Source: Nocardioides alcanivorans | GTDB lineage: Bacteria > Actinomycetota > Actinomycetes > Propionibacteriales > Nocardioidaceae | Direction of reading: 5' to 3' | Assembly: GCF_021555175.1 (NCBI RefSeq) | Contig: NZ_JAKGRW010000057.1 | Coordinates: 62,001 to 126,000, forward strand | DNA: 64,000 nucleotides | Part shown: positions 43,928 to 52,103 of the stretch, in pieces | How the letters are laid out: every line of letters starts with the position of its first letter | Position numbering within the stretch: position 1 is the first letter of the stretch | Translations under genes and position numbers: made by a program | The notes under the pieces: model-generated | The model's input: the letters and a program-made list of their open reading frames with translations, nothing else | Told to the model about the DNA's origin: nothing | Databases searched by the model: none

Positions 43928-44350
43928 TCAGGGCGTGGTGACCCGGACCGGCTTGGCCTTGAGCTTCCACTGGGCCTCGAAGGTCCACCGGGCGGTGGGG
44001 TTGGCGTTGGCGTCGCCGCCGAGGAAGTCGCCGTCGGGTGCGGCGATGATGGCGGTGGCGGTGAAGTGCGGTTCGGCGACGGAGGGGACCGCGTTGCCGT
44101 GGGGCATGTACACGATCGGCACCTCGTCCCCGGCGTTGTCGAAGATCTCCGACCAGATGGACCCGGTGGCGGTGTCCTGGACGGCGCTGAACGCCAGGAA
44201 CCAGTCCTTGGCGCCGCCTTCGCGGGCTTCCTTGAACGTGACGGTGTCGGCCTCGGCGTCGGCGGCGTTGAAGCGCCCGTTGGTCAGCTCGGCGGACTTC
44301 TCCTCCCCGTCGATCTCGACGGTCAGCAGGCGTGGGGATGCGGCAGTCAT
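43928..44350 (-). CDS. Major tail tube protein
   Basis: A 140-residue beta-rich protein: LLTVEIDGEEKSAELTNGRF at the start, DWFLAFSAVQDTATGS in the middle and a FTATAIIAAPDGDFLGGD strand near the end. Size and position before the chaperone match compact siphophage tube proteins. Shorter than prophage A's tube protein (187 residues). Confidence 0.75.
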   Translation of the reverse strand: MTAASPRLLTVEIDGEEKSAELTNGRFNAADAEADTVTFKEAREGGAKDWFLAFSAVQDTATGSIWSEIFDNAGDEVPIVYMPHGNAVPSVAEPHFTATAIIAAPDGDFLGGDANANPTARWTFEAQWKLKAKPVRVTTP

Positions 44351-44352
44351 GG

Positions 44353-44700
44353 TCAGTCTTCCTCTCGGGTTCCAGTGATCACGACGACCGGCAGCTCGCG
44401 GCCGTCGAAGAGCATTGCTTGGGGACGGATCGTGGTGACCGTCATGTGCGGGTCCAGCGCGGCCTTGAGGGCCGGGGCGTGGTCGTCGGAGTAGCGCTGG
44501 GCGTCGTGCAGGGCGACCGGGCAGACCAGCGTCACGGCCCAGGTGACGACGCCACCGAACGGGTTGGGGTGGTCGATCTGGGCGACGTCGACCAGCACGT
44601 CACCCGGCCCGACGTTCTGCACGTAGTACGGGTGACCCCTCAGCCCGTCGACGCCGGAGGCGGCGTCGGCGAGGATCTGCCGGGTGTCGGCGTTGCCCAT
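44353..44700 (-). CDS. Tail terminator / connector protein
   Basis: A 115-residue protein from ATG 44700: VLVDVAQIDHPNPFGGVVTW then AVTLVCPVALHDAQRYSDDH. Its placement between head completion and tail tube proteins fits a tail terminator. The motif evidence is weak; the call rests on order. Confidence 0.6.
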   Translation of the reverse strand: MGNADTRQILADAASGVDGLRGHPYYVQNVGPGDVLVDVAQIDHPNPFGGVVTWAVTLVCPVALHDAQRYSDDHAPALKAALDPHMTVTTIRPQAMLFDGRELPVVVITGTREED

Positions 44701-45080
44701 CAGCCGATGCGCCTCTTGCGCCAGGGCGCTTCGAGTCGTCGCACTTCGGCGTCACGGCCTCCGACACGGAAGACTGCGGTGCCGAACTCCCCGCCGCCAG
44801 CTTTGATGCCCAGCGGGTTGGCGCGTACGGCGAGGTTGGCCGCGACGCGTCGGCACAGTGCCTCATAGAGGTCTCCGGGCCAGAGGGCGTCGTCGGGTGG
44901 GACGCGGCACACCGAGCGTTGAGCGGCTTTCTCAGCTCGGTAGGCCTGGACGATCTGATCGTGCTCGGGCACGGTCGTGCCAGGAGCGGTCAGGTAGTCG
45001 GTGACCACGGTGATGGTGGGCGGGCCCACCGGCACCTCATCGGTGCCGGTGGTCTCGTCCTCGGGAGGCTGCTCGCTCAT
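44700..45080 (-). CDS. Head completion protein
   Basis: A 126-residue protein from ATG 45080 (MSEQPPEDETTGTDEVPVGP). A helical core (YRAEKAAQRSVCRVPPDDAL, LYEALCRRVAANLAVRANPL) is typical of the head-tail adaptor of small actinophages. Start overlaps the capsid stop; stop overlaps the next start. Confidence 0.6.
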   Translation of the reverse strand: MSEQPPEDETTGTDEVPVGPPTITVVTDYLTAPGTTVPEHDQIVQAYRAEKAAQRSVCRVPPDDALWPGDLYEALCRRVAANLAVRANPLGIKAGGGEFGTAVFRVGGRDAEVRRLEAPWRKRRIG

Positions 45081-46309
45081 CAGACGGCCTTGTACTCGAC
45101 CCGACGCAGGCCACGCAGGTCGTAGAGGTGGGTGGCGACGTAGGCGAAGACGTCGATGTTCCATCCGGCTGCGGTCTCGCCGACCTTGTCGAGGCGGGTG
45201 AGGCCGGAGTTCCAGATCTTGACGGCCATCGGGTCGGCGTAGAACGAGGTGTCGTCGGGGAGCTCCGAGCCCTCGGCACCGTAGGGGATCTCGGTGGACC
45301 AGGTCGGGGCCACGTTGATCCCGGCGACGTTGATGGATCCCAGGCGGCTGCTTGAGGTGCCGTCGGCGTTGGACGGCGACAGGATCGGGTAGAGGGGTCG
45401 GTCGTTGCCGTCCACGGCGTGCGAGAGCGCCCGATACAGCGCCTTGGCTCCGAAGAAGCGGGAGAAGCGGGAGCCGTCCGGGGTGAACGCGAGGTCGACC
45501 AGACCGCCCTTGAGGGCCTCACCGACCACGCGGCCCTCTGCGCCAGCGGCGATGGTGGCCAGGCGGGTGATGTTGGCGAGGTTGTCGTGCAGCACCTTGG
45601 CGGTGCGGCGTTCCAGCATCTCGCGGAAGGTGCGCTGGAACTTCGACCAGATGAGCCCGGAGATCTGCGGGTTGCCGCCTTGGTCGGCGGCCTCGCGGGT
45701 GAGGAAGATCCGCCCGGACACGCTGCCGGGGGTGATGGTTGCACCGTCTTCGGTCTCGAAGGTGCCAGCGGTCGGCGGGACGCCTTGGGTGTGGTCACCG
45801 ATGAGGCCGCCGTAGCCCTTGAGCTGGGAGTAGAAGAACGGCGTGACGCTGCTCAGTCCTCCGGCGTAGAAGGTGTCGTACATGATGGCGGGCTGGGCGG
45901 GCTCTTCGTCCTTGAACATGTCCGGGCGGTAGACAGGCTGGTTGACGCTCTCGACGTCGCCGGTCGCCACGAACTGCAAGCCCTTGGGGTTGATGAGTGA
46001 CTCGGACATGAAGCCGAGCACCCGCTCCCCTGCCTGCTGGTCGCCCTTGATCGCGCCGAGCAGGTCGGCGGAGAAGTCGTGGCCGCTGGAGGCCTTGGAG
46101 CCGTCGAAGCGGTACAGGGGCTCTTCGGTGACTTGGAACTGGGCACCGCCACCGACGGGGATCTTGATATCTGCGAGGCCGTCGACCTTCTTGGTGAGGT
46201 CATCGACTGCCTTGGCGAGGGCGTTGCCCGACTCGGCGGAGAACGCGGGGGCGGTGGCGCATTCGGTGACGCCGTCGAGGTGGACGTTGCCGCACTTGGT
46301 GCACTTCAT
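45080..46309 (-). CDS. Major capsid protein from an internal in-frame start
   Basis: ATG 46309 lies in frame inside the fusion gene, preceded on the minus strand by GAAGGAACACCC, a good ribosome-binding site at the right distance. It gives a 409-residue capsid protein with the zinc knuckle at its N-terminus. Capsid is needed in large excess over protease, which this arrangement would provide. Translation from this site is inferred. Confidence 0.55.
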   Translation of the reverse strand: MKCTKCGNVHLDGVTECATAPAFSAESGNALAKAVDDLTKKVDGLADIKIPVGGGAQFQVTEEPLYRFDGSKASSGHDFSADLLGAIKGDQQAGERVLGFMSESLINPKGLQFVATGDVESVNQPVYRPDMFKDEEPAQPAIMYDTFYAGGLSSVTPFFYSQLKGYGGLIGDHTQGVPPTAGTFETEDGATITPGSVSGRIFLTREAADQGGNPQISGLIWSKFQRTFREMLERRTAKVLHDNLANITRLATIAAGAEGRVVGEALKGGLVDLAFTPDGSRFSRFFGAKALYRALSHAVDGNDRPLYPILSPSNADGTSSSRLGSINVAGINVAPTWSTEIPYGAEGSELPDDTSFYADPMAVKIWNSGLTRLDKVGETAAGWNIDVFAYVATHLYDLRGLRRVEYKAV

Positions 46310-46792
46310 GGGTGTTCCTTCCTGTGCAGCAGATGCTGCGACGCTGGTGATCCGAGCCCGCTCGAATGCGGGGACCGGGGTGAACGTGACTTCGTTGACG
46401 ACGCCTGCAGTGACGTGGTGGACGTCGCCACGCGCGACGTAGCGCAAGCCGTCCTCGGCAATGCCGACCGAGAGGCCGTCCCACACCGCCTCGCCGGTGT
46501 CGGGGTCGGGGGTGCAGAGCGCGAGCAGCTCGTCACCTGCGGTGGTCTTGGCGACCTTGGCGGTGGCCCACAGTCCCTCGTCTGTTTCCTCGAAGGCGAC
46601 GGTGGCCAAGGCGTTGTGGAGGTCGTGATGGGTGACGCCCTTGACGCGCGACCACGTCAACGTTCCCTTGGCAAAGGTCCACTTGCGGCCCTTGGAGACG
46701 GCGACGTCACCGAACGGGAGCGCGAGACCTCGGATGGTGCGGGTTTCGCGGTCGACCTCGAAGGTGACGGAGAGCGGGTTGTCGAGCTTCAC
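45080..46792 (-). CDS. HK97-type prohead protease fused to major capsid protein
   Basis: A 570-residue polyprotein. Residues 1-155 form an S78-like prohead protease (TIRGLALPFGDVAV; a VTHHDLHNALATV strand with the His; a C-terminal GVVNEVTFTPVPAFERARI). A linker with a zinc knuckle (CTKCGNVHLDGVTEC) and a coiled segment (AKAVDDLTKKVDGLADIK, delta-like) leads to an HK97 capsid domain (from about residue 260 to 570). A fused protease-capsid gene saves space and ensures protease packaging. A second start inside it probably also gives capsid protein alone. Confidence 0.85.
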   Translation of the reverse strand: MKLDNPLSVTFEVDRETRTIRGLALPFGDVAVSKGRKWTFAKGTLTWSRVKGVTHHDLHNALATVAFEETDEGLWATAKVAKTTAGDELLALCTPDPDTGEAVWDGLSVGIAEDGLRYVARGDVHHVTAGVVNEVTFTPVPAFERARITSVAASAAQEGTPMKCTKCGNVHLDGVTECATAPAFSAESGNALAKAVDDLTKKVDGLADIKIPVGGGAQFQVTEEPLYRFDGSKASSGHDFSADLLGAIKGDQQAGERVLGFMSESLINPKGLQFVATGDVESVNQPVYRPDMFKDEEPAQPAIMYDTFYAGGLSSVTPFFYSQLKGYGGLIGDHTQGVPPTAGTFETEDGATITPGSVSGRIFLTREAADQGGNPQISGLIWSKFQRTFREMLERRTAKVLHDNLANITRLATIAAGAEGRVVGEALKGGLVDLAFTPDGSRFSRFFGAKALYRALSHAVDGNDRPLYPILSPSNADGTSSSRLGSINVAGINVAPTWSTEIPYGAEGSELPDDTSFYADPMAVKIWNSGLTRLDKVGETAAGWNIDVFAYVATHLYDLRGLRRVEYKAV

Positions 46793-48003
46793 GCGTCGAT
46801 CTCCTTGCTGGGTTGGGCTGCGCTGGTTGCGAGGCCTCGGCGGGCGCGGACCTCTTCGACGGTCTGCACCTTGGCGCGGATGAGGATTTCGTCGGTCTCG
46901 GCGGCGGTCTTGTCGTCGGCGGCGGCGAACTGGGAGGTGTCGAAACGCACGGTGTAGCCGGGTGGGGTGACGTCGTCCATGGAGAGCCGACCCTCGATCG
47001 CACGCATGTAGGGGCCGAGGGTGAAGTCGAGGAACTGGCGTCGGCGGTCCTGCATGTTGGCGTAGGTGCGCGAGGTGGTGGAGACACCGAGCTCGTCGCC
47101 GTCGATGCCCATGAGTCGGGCGATTTCGGTGATGGCCATCTCGCGCGCTTCGACCAGCTGGAGATCCTTGGGGTTGAAGCCGTTGACGTTGTACTTCAGG
47201 TTGTGGGGCACGTAGCCGGTGGCGCGGATCTGCCTCATGCGCATCCAGTCGGCAAGGAACTCGCCGACCTCATTGATCTCTTCGCCGTCCTCATCGAGGT
47301 CCCCGTCGTTGGGGAACGGGTCGACGCCCTCATCTGCGGGTGTGAAGAAGTCTTGCGGCGGGACACCGTCGGCGGCGTTGAGGGCGGCTGCTTCCAGTCG
47401 TCCCAGGGCGCGGATCGCGCGGGCGCCGTGCACGAGCAGCGGCGGTGTCGGGGAGTCGATGCGGATCAGCAGTGGGTCGGGGGCGTAGCGGGTGGCGGTG
47501 CCCGAGCCGGTGACGGTGCGGTAGGACTGAGTGTGGGTCGGGACCGAGATGCTGTCCTGGTCGAGGTGCACCACGGTGGCCGGGCGGCCGTCCCACCCGA
47601 ACGCGGTCACCGCCAGCCCAGCGGCTTCGCCGAAGATGAGGTCTTCGACCACGCGGGTCCAGGTGATGACGGACGGGATGCCGTCCTCGGGCTGGCACAG
47701 CAGGGTGCAGGGGGTGACTTGGTTGTCCGCGTCGAGCAGGCGCAGCGGCAGGGAGCCCAGGACGGCGATCAGGTCGCGACCGCGCTTGACCGAGGGCACG
47801 GACAGTGCTTCGCGGCGTGAGATGCGGGGGTGGTTGGGGAAGATGTTGGCCTGGTCGGCCGACTGGACGCCGTAGAGGGTGCCGGGGTCGATGTCGAGAG
47901 CGAACGACAGACTCCGTTCGGTGCGAGCGAGAGCGCGACTGGCCGCCGGACTGGTGGCCGGTGTCAGCGGCTCGCGCCGGACCAGTGACTGAAGGAATCC
48001 CAC
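46789..48003 (-). CDS. Portal protein, HK97 type
   Basis: A 404-residue portal from ATG 48003 (MGFLQSLVRREPLTPATSPA). Family-typical SVKRGRDLIAVLGSLPLRLL, a DQDSISVPTHTQ strand and EIARLMGIDGDELGVSTTSR near residue 310, followed by a YANMQDRRRQFLDFTLGPYM helix. It is overlapped by the protease-capsid gene. It forms the DNA channel at the capsid vertex. Confidence 0.85.
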   Translation of the reverse strand: MGFLQSLVRREPLTPATSPAASRALARTERSLSFALDIDPGTLYGVQSADQANIFPNHPRISRREALSVPSVKRGRDLIAVLGSLPLRLLDADNQVTPCTLLCQPEDGIPSVITWTRVVEDLIFGEAAGLAVTAFGWDGRPATVVHLDQDSISVPTHTQSYRTVTGSGTATRYAPDPLLIRIDSPTPPLLVHGARAIRALGRLEAAALNAADGVPPQDFFTPADEGVDPFPNDGDLDEDGEEINEVGEFLADWMRMRQIRATGYVPHNLKYNVNGFNPKDLQLVEAREMAITEIARLMGIDGDELGVSTTSRTYANMQDRRRQFLDFTLGPYMRAIEGRLSMDDVTPPGYTVRFDTSQFAAADDKTAAETDEILIRAKVQTVEEVRARRGLATSAAQPSKEIDA

Positions 48004-48025
48004 ACCGGAAATTCTTCCCTGCCGA

Positions 48026-48045
48026 AACCCCCGATTTCGGGGGTT
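48026..48045. terminator. GC-rich hairpin between terminase and portal genes
   Basis: AACCCCCGA (48026-48034) and TCGGGGGTT (48037-48045) form a perfect 9-bp stem in the 72-bp gap between the terminase stop and the portal start. It may slow transcription or stabilise the downstream mRNA. Confidence 0.45.
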
Positions 48046-48075
48046 AGGTTGGCACGGATTGCCAACACCTGCTTG

Positions 48076-49548
48076 TCAAACGCCCGACGGGAGCCCCAGA
48101 CGGGTACGCCCACGACGACGTTTCCGTGCGGCCGTCGCGGCCCAGACAGCCGCCTTGACCGCATGGATGGGGCTCTGCGAGGCCAGCCGTGGCCCGTCGC
48201 TGCCGGGCACGGTGCGCACCGCCAGCACCTGCGTACCCAAGGCTGGTGATCCGTCGTGGCGCAGGTCCCCGTCCGCGAGCAGCCGTGCCACGTCGAGCAC
48301 CGCGCCACGGGCGGTGCCCTGCCCCTTGGCGGTCGCCATGGCGTTGAAGGCCGGGTCGGTGAGCAGGGACGCACCGACTGTGAGCTTGCCTCGGAAACCT
48401 GTCTGGCGGGCGAGGTGCGCGGCGGTGGCCACGTCACCGGCCTCGACCACGCGGACGATGGCGGCGTCGTCGGTGTGGCGCCACGCGGAGGCCACCGCCA
48501 CGCCGGTCTCGAATCCGGCCTCGATCGCGACCGCGTCAGGAGCGCGGTCCGGGGCGGGGACGCGGAGCTGGTTCCACACCGTCTCGTGGGCGATCAGCGG
48601 CGTGCCTCGTGCGATCTTCGCGGCCGCGAGCGGCCACATGTTGAGGTACTGGGCGCGGAAGCCTTCCATTGGGTCGGGGTCGTCGGCCTCGGGGTCGATC
48701 TCACCGCGCAGCGCCTTCTCGTACTTGCGCGCCAGGTAGCGCTCACGCTCGGGCGTCCAGTGCGGGGATGCTGCCCGCCAGGTCTCGACCGCACCGGGGT
48801 CCATCGTCGGCTGTGCCGCCCACAGCAGGATCAGGACGCGCTCCATGTCCTCGCCCGCCAGCGCGCCAGCGATCCGGCCACGCATCAGCGAGGAGGCGCG
48901 GCGGTGCGCTGTCGAGATGAGCAGCAGTTGCGGCGAGACACGTTCCATCAGCGACGGCTCCAGGTCGTCGTCCACGATCTCGGGCAGGCACTTCCATGCC
49001 TCGTCCACGATGCCCATGCAGGTGTCGAGGCCGGCCGTCTTGTCGGGCGGCACCACGATCCACCGGTGCCCCTCGTGCTTGTCCTCGAAGGAGTAGTTGT
49101 TGTTGTTGGTGTAGACCTCCAGGTTTTCTTGGTTGCGCGCCCAGTGGGCGGCGTAGCGCATCGGCTCCTTGGCGATGCGCAGCGACGAGGCCGAGTGGAC
49201 GATGAGCTGCATCTCGCCGAACAGCCGCGGGGCGAACACGAGACGCCACACCGCGAGCAGCCGCACGATGACCGACTTGCCGGAGCGGCGTGAGCAGGAC
49301 TTGACGACCTCCTCCCAGCACAGGGACCCGTCGGCGCGGTGTTCGAGGATGCGGACGATGGCCAGGCCCTGCCACCAGCGGACCTTCACGCCCATGGTGA
49401 CCCGCGCCCACTCGATCAGCTCGGGGCCATACGAGCCGACCGCGTCGGGCGGCGGCGGGGTCATCGCCAGCGGCGGTGTCGCCTCGGGCGGGACGTCGAC
49501 GTAGGGCTCGATCCACGGGTACTGGGTCAGCGCCTCGGGGTCCCACAC
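48076..49548 (-). CDS. terL: Terminase large subunit
   Basis: ATPase part: VKSCSRRSGKSVIVRLLAVW (Walker A-like) and MGIVDEAWK (Walker B-like); coupling motif LLLISTAHR. Nuclease part: DAVAIEAGFETGVAVASAWR with an acidic residue. GTG 49548 (VWDPEALTQ) is used as start, giving 490 residues; an ATG at MTPPPPDAVGSYG is an alternative. Upstream the frame stays open into the HNH gene if one base is added near 49710-49718, so an HNH-terminase fusion is possible. Confidence 0.8.
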   Translation of the reverse strand: MWDPEALTQYPWIEPYVDVPPEATPPLAMTPPPPDAVGSYGPELIEWARVTMGVKVRWWQGLAIVRILEHRADGSLCWEEVVKSCSRRSGKSVIVRLLAVWRLVFAPRLFGEMQLIVHSASSLRIAKEPMRYAAHWARNQENLEVYTNNNNYSFEDKHEGHRWIVVPPDKTAGLDTCMGIVDEAWKCLPEIVDDDLEPSLMERVSPQLLLISTAHRRASSLMRGRIAGALAGEDMERVLILLWAAQPTMDPGAVETWRAASPHWTPERERYLARKYEKALRGEIDPEADDPDPMEGFRAQYLNMWPLAAAKIARGTPLIAHETVWNQLRVPAPDRAPDAVAIEAGFETGVAVASAWRHTDDAAIVRVVEAGDVATAAHLARQTGFRGKLTVGASLLTDPAFNAMATAKGQGTARGAVLDVARLLADGDLRHDGSPALGTQVLAVRTVPGSDGPRLASQSPIHAVKAAVWAATAARKRRRGRTRLGLPSGV

Positions 49549-49565
49549 CAGCTCGGGCGGGATCG

Positions 49566-50036
49566 TCAGCGGCTCGCGGCTGATCGCGGCGGGTTCGGCA
49601 TGGTCGAGATCCGCGAGCCGTGGGCGGTCGCGTCGCGTCGGGAGGACGAGGCCGGGGAGCAGTTCGAGTTGGGCTGTGCCGTCAGAGCCCGTGGGGAGAG
49701 AGACGGGAAGGGGCGGGGCTCCCCGGCGGTCGGGTCCTCGGGAAAAAGCGGCGCGTCGTCGGGGTCGATGCCGTGCGCTCGCAGCGCGTTGCGAGCAGCC
49801 TTCTCCTGCACCGCCTGCTGTGCCGAGCGGTCCGAACAGGCTCGGTGCTCGGGCTGCCAGTTCTTCGGGTCCCAGGTCAGGTGCGGGTACGCGGTGCGGG
49901 ACTTGATGTGGCCGACCACCCACCGGTCGGTGGCAGGGTCGATGGGCTTCTTGCACTTGCCACACGGGCCGGGTAGGTGGTGCAGCTCAATGAACCAGCG
50001 GGCCTGCTGGACCGCGCGGCCCGACCACGGCTTCAT
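49566..50036 (-). CDS. HNH endonuclease (3' part frameshifted)
   Basis: Starts at ATG 50036 (MKPWSGRAVQQARWFIELHH), overlapping the upstream stop. HNH core: CGKCKKPID, then RWVVGHIKSRTAYPHLTW and WQPEHRACSDRSAQQA. After FPEDPTAGEP the reading frame turns into Ser/Arg-rich sequence up to a stop at 49566, while the neighbouring frame reads protein-like (LPTGSDGTAQLELLPGLVL) straight into terminase. A one-base loss in the G-runs at 49710-49718 explains this. It works with the terminase in DNA packaging. Confidence 0.75.
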   Translation of the reverse strand: MKPWSGRAVQQARWFIELHHLPGPCGKCKKPIDPATDRWVVGHIKSRTAYPHLTWDPKNWQPEHRACSDRSAQQAVQEKAARNALRAHGIDPDDAPLFPEDPTAGEPRPFPSLSPRALTAQPNSNCSPASSSRRDATAHGSRISTMPNPPRSAASR

Positions 50037-50259
50037 GCCAGCACCACCAGCGAGTGCAGGCACCCAGCCGTCGAGTCGTGGGCCAGCAGCTCGGCGGCGA
50101 TGCCTCGACGGATGGCCCGGCTGATGTCAGCAGGTGTGGCCGTGGGGTCGAGGGCTCGGCGCAGCTCCCCGAAGTCCAGGCGTCGGCCTGAGTGCTCCAC
50201 CGCGTAGAGGCTCACCCTCACCCACAGCGGGAGTGACCTGCACTCGTACACCTTCATGG
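50033..50259 (-). CDS. Small winged-helix-like protein
   Basis: A 75-residue protein from ATG 50259 (behind GAGAGGAAGC). A helical pattern with LWVRVSLYAVEHSGRRLDFG followed by a second helix (DPTATPADISRAIRRGI) suggests a small winged helix. It ends in a 4-bp overlap with the HNH gene. Possibly a small terminase or regulator. Confidence 0.5.
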
Positions 50260-50669
50260 TCGGCTTCCTCTCGGGGTTGCGGGTTGTCAGGTAGTGACAG
50301 TCGGGGCGGAGTGGGCATCTCACCTGTGAGGTATCGGCGGGTGGGGTCGCAGGCTACGAACCCCTGGACGGGGTACTCATAGTCATGACCCCCCTAGACC
50401 TTCCCCCGTTTAGACCTTGTTGCAGCGTCAGTGCATGACTGTGGGCCGAGTGCCCGGTGTGGGCATCGGCTGCTACTGGGTGGCCAGCGTGTCTGCAGTC
50501 GGCTGGTCATCCACCACAGGCGAGCGTGGGCCTGTGGAACTTCCCCTCGGTACGTGGCGTCTGCGGTCACCCTCCACGCGTTCATCCGGGTTCGCTCCCG
50601 CTGAGTTGTGCCACCCTCTCGGGTGCCCCGGTCGCGCCGTGCGTGCTCCACCGGGGATGCTTCTGTCGG
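50260..50669. other. Low-coding interval in the early operon
   Basis: About 410 bp with no convincing gene. The best candidate is a 63-residue minus frame from ATG 50585 to 50394 (MNAWRVTADATYRGEVPQAH), with plausible composition in its first half only. I see no tRNA or strong hairpin. It could hold an internal promoter for the late genes, but no clear consensus is visible. Confidence 0.4.
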
Positions 50670-50864
50670 TCAGGTGTGCGCCTCCAGGGCAGGGGTGTGA
50701 CGGTCGATGTAGGCGATGGCCTGTGCCTTGTTGGCAAACACGGCACAGCGGCAGTCGGCGAAGTCTCGGTAGTGCTCTTGGCGCTCACACGCGCCGTCGA
50801 CCACGCGCCAACGACGGCCACGCACACGGCGTGACGGACGCACCAGCAGCAGAGTCGGGGTCAT
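50670..50864 (-). CDS. Small basic phage protein
   Basis: A 64-residue protein from ATG 50864 in an ATGA overlap with the preceding stop. VRGRRWRVVDGACERQEHYR then a CRCAVFANKAQAIAYIDRHT helix. Resembles short actinophage proteins of unknown role. Confidence 0.5.
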   Translation of the reverse strand: MTPTLLLVRPSRRVRGRRWRVVDGACERQEHYRDFADCRCAVFANKAQAIAYIDRHTPALEAHT

Positions 50865-51022
50865 CGGGTGATCTCCCGTCGCAGGGTTGCGCGCACCGAG
50901 GCACGGCGCAGGGCGGTCATGCTCGGGTCGCACGCCGGATGGGTCCGGTCACCGAAGGTGGCCATCGGGCCAGCGCACACGGCACAGCGCGGCGCGTTGG
51001 TCGCGGCATAGAGACGCTTCAT
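50861..51022 (-). CDS. Small zinc-knuckle protein
   Basis: A 53-residue protein from ATG 51022. MKRLYAATNAPRCAVCAGPM holds one CxxC pair, followed by H-x-x-x-C (HPAC), a likely zinc site, and an Arg-rich tail. It overlaps both neighbours by 4 bp, which supports translation. Confidence 0.5.
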   Translation of the reverse strand: MKRLYAATNAPRCAVCAGPMATFGDRTHPACDPSMTALRRASVRATLRREITR

Positions 51023-51309
51023 CGCCACACCCACCAGCGCGGGAGGCCCATGAATGCGAGCACGCCGTCAGCCGGCTTGCCGTCCTCGTTCACCGACGGT
51101 CTCTCAACCCACTGACCGTCGACCTTGATCCTGCCGGTGGTGCCGTTGGGGCAGTCGGGCATGTGGTCGAAGGCGTGAGCCTCGGCGGCCATCTGCACGG
51201 CAACACGGGCGTCGGCGGCGTAGCGCGACGGGCGCGGGCCGAAGTCGAGCTGCCAGTGATTGCAGCCAGCACAGACCGCGACCATCTGGTTGATCGGTGG
51301 CATCTTCAT
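51019..51309 (-). CDS. Small zinc-finger-like protein
   Basis: A 96-residue protein from ATG 51309. VAVCAGCNHWQLDFG carries CxxC, with H-x-x-x-x-C (HMPDC) further on, suggesting one zinc. Ends WVWR. Coupled to both neighbours. Function unknown. Confidence 0.5.
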   Translation of the reverse strand: MKMPPINQMVAVCAGCNHWQLDFGPRPSRYAADARVAVQMAAEAHAFDHMPDCPNGTTGRIKVDGQWVERPSVNEDGKPADGVLAFMGLPRWWVWR

Positions 51310-51544
51310 TGCTTCACCTCGAAGGGGTGGCCGTCGTATCCGGCGTGGGCGATGTGGCGCGGGTAGATGAGGCCACAGGTCAGGCAGGGCTTCCCCGGCG
51401 GCGTGGGCCGTCCTCGGGGGCGGTGGGGTGGTTCAGGGATGCGTCGAGGCCGGTCAGCACGTCGCACAGCTGATGGGTGGGCAGGGCCTTGAGCAGGGCG
51501 ATCAGCGCGATCGTCTGCTGGGCGGTCTCCGTCTTGCTGGCCAT
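51306..51544 (-). CDS. Small zinc-finger-like protein (frameshifted in this sequence)
   Basis: N-terminal part from ATG 51544 (MASKTETAQQTIALIALLKA) is helical and runs into a stop near 51370. The adjacent frame continues as RPTPPGKPCLTCGLIYPRHI with CxxC and later H-x-x-H, ending at 51306. One base added to the run 51416-51420 joins them into about 79 residues. Both ends overlap neighbours in the operon style seen here. Confidence 0.5.
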
Positions 51545-51849
51545 CAGAACAACCCCTCATACCGGTCGGTGTCGTCAACAGTCGGTTTGCGGCGGGCGAA
51601 CGCCTGGAACGCGGCCTGCCTCGTGATGCCCAACTGGGCGCCGATCTCGGCCCACGAGTACCGGCCACCGTCGAAGTCGTTGAGCTCGCGCGCGGCGTCG
51701 ATACACGCGGTGTCGATCGCGGCGCGCATGGTGCGCAGGGCCGAGAGCACTTCGAGGTCGCCGTCAGCGGCACGCCGGACCATGCCCCGGGCGATCCGCT
51801 CGACCATCGCGGCCATGTCGGGTGCTTCGCGTTCGCGGCGGCGGGCCAT
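51544..51849 (-). CDS. Helix-turn-helix protein
   Basis: A 101-residue protein from ATG 51849. An N-terminal helical region (MVERIARGMVRRAADGDLEV) is followed by an HTH (YSWAEIGAQLGITRQAAFQA, recognition helix near residue 85) and a short tail. The pattern is close to small actinobacterial HTH proteins paired with WhiB in phage early regions. It is directly downstream of the WhiB gene. Confidence 0.65.
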   Translation of the reverse strand: MARRREREAPDMAAMVERIARGMVRRAADGDLEVLSALRTMRAAIDTACIDAARELNDFDGGRYSWAEIGAQLGITRQAAFQAFARRKPTVDDTDRYEGLF

Positions 51850-52103
51850 CAGGCCACCGCCTTGCGGCGCCTGCCGCGACGACTGATCCGTTCCTCGGGG
51901 GTGAGGCCGCCCCAAATCCCCCACGTGCGGTCCGCGACACCGTCCTCGATGCGCTCCGCTTCGGCCAAGCATGCCGCCTTGACGGGGCACTGCCGACACA
52001 GGGCCTTGGCCTCAGCGATGCGGGCGTAACCCTCGGTGCTGGATCCCCGAGTCTCCCAGTCGAACCACATGTCGGGATCGACGCGACACGGCAGAGTCCT
52101 CAC
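51849..52103 (-). CDS. whiB: WhiB-family iron-sulfur transcription factor
   Basis: An 84-residue protein. Four cysteines at 6, 36, 39 and 45 (C ... CRQCPVKAAC) bind a [4Fe-4S] cluster; the signature GIWGGLTPEER follows near residue 64, then a basic tail RRGRRRKAV for DNA contact. All features of the family are present. Phage WhiB proteins are known in mycobacteriophages (TM4), where one interferes with host WhiB2 and causes superinfection exclusion. Confidence 0.92.
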   Translation of the reverse strand: MRTLPCRVDPDMWFDWETRGSSTEGYARIAEAKALCRQCPVKAACLAEAERIEDGVADRTWGIWGGLTPEERISRRGRRRKAVA

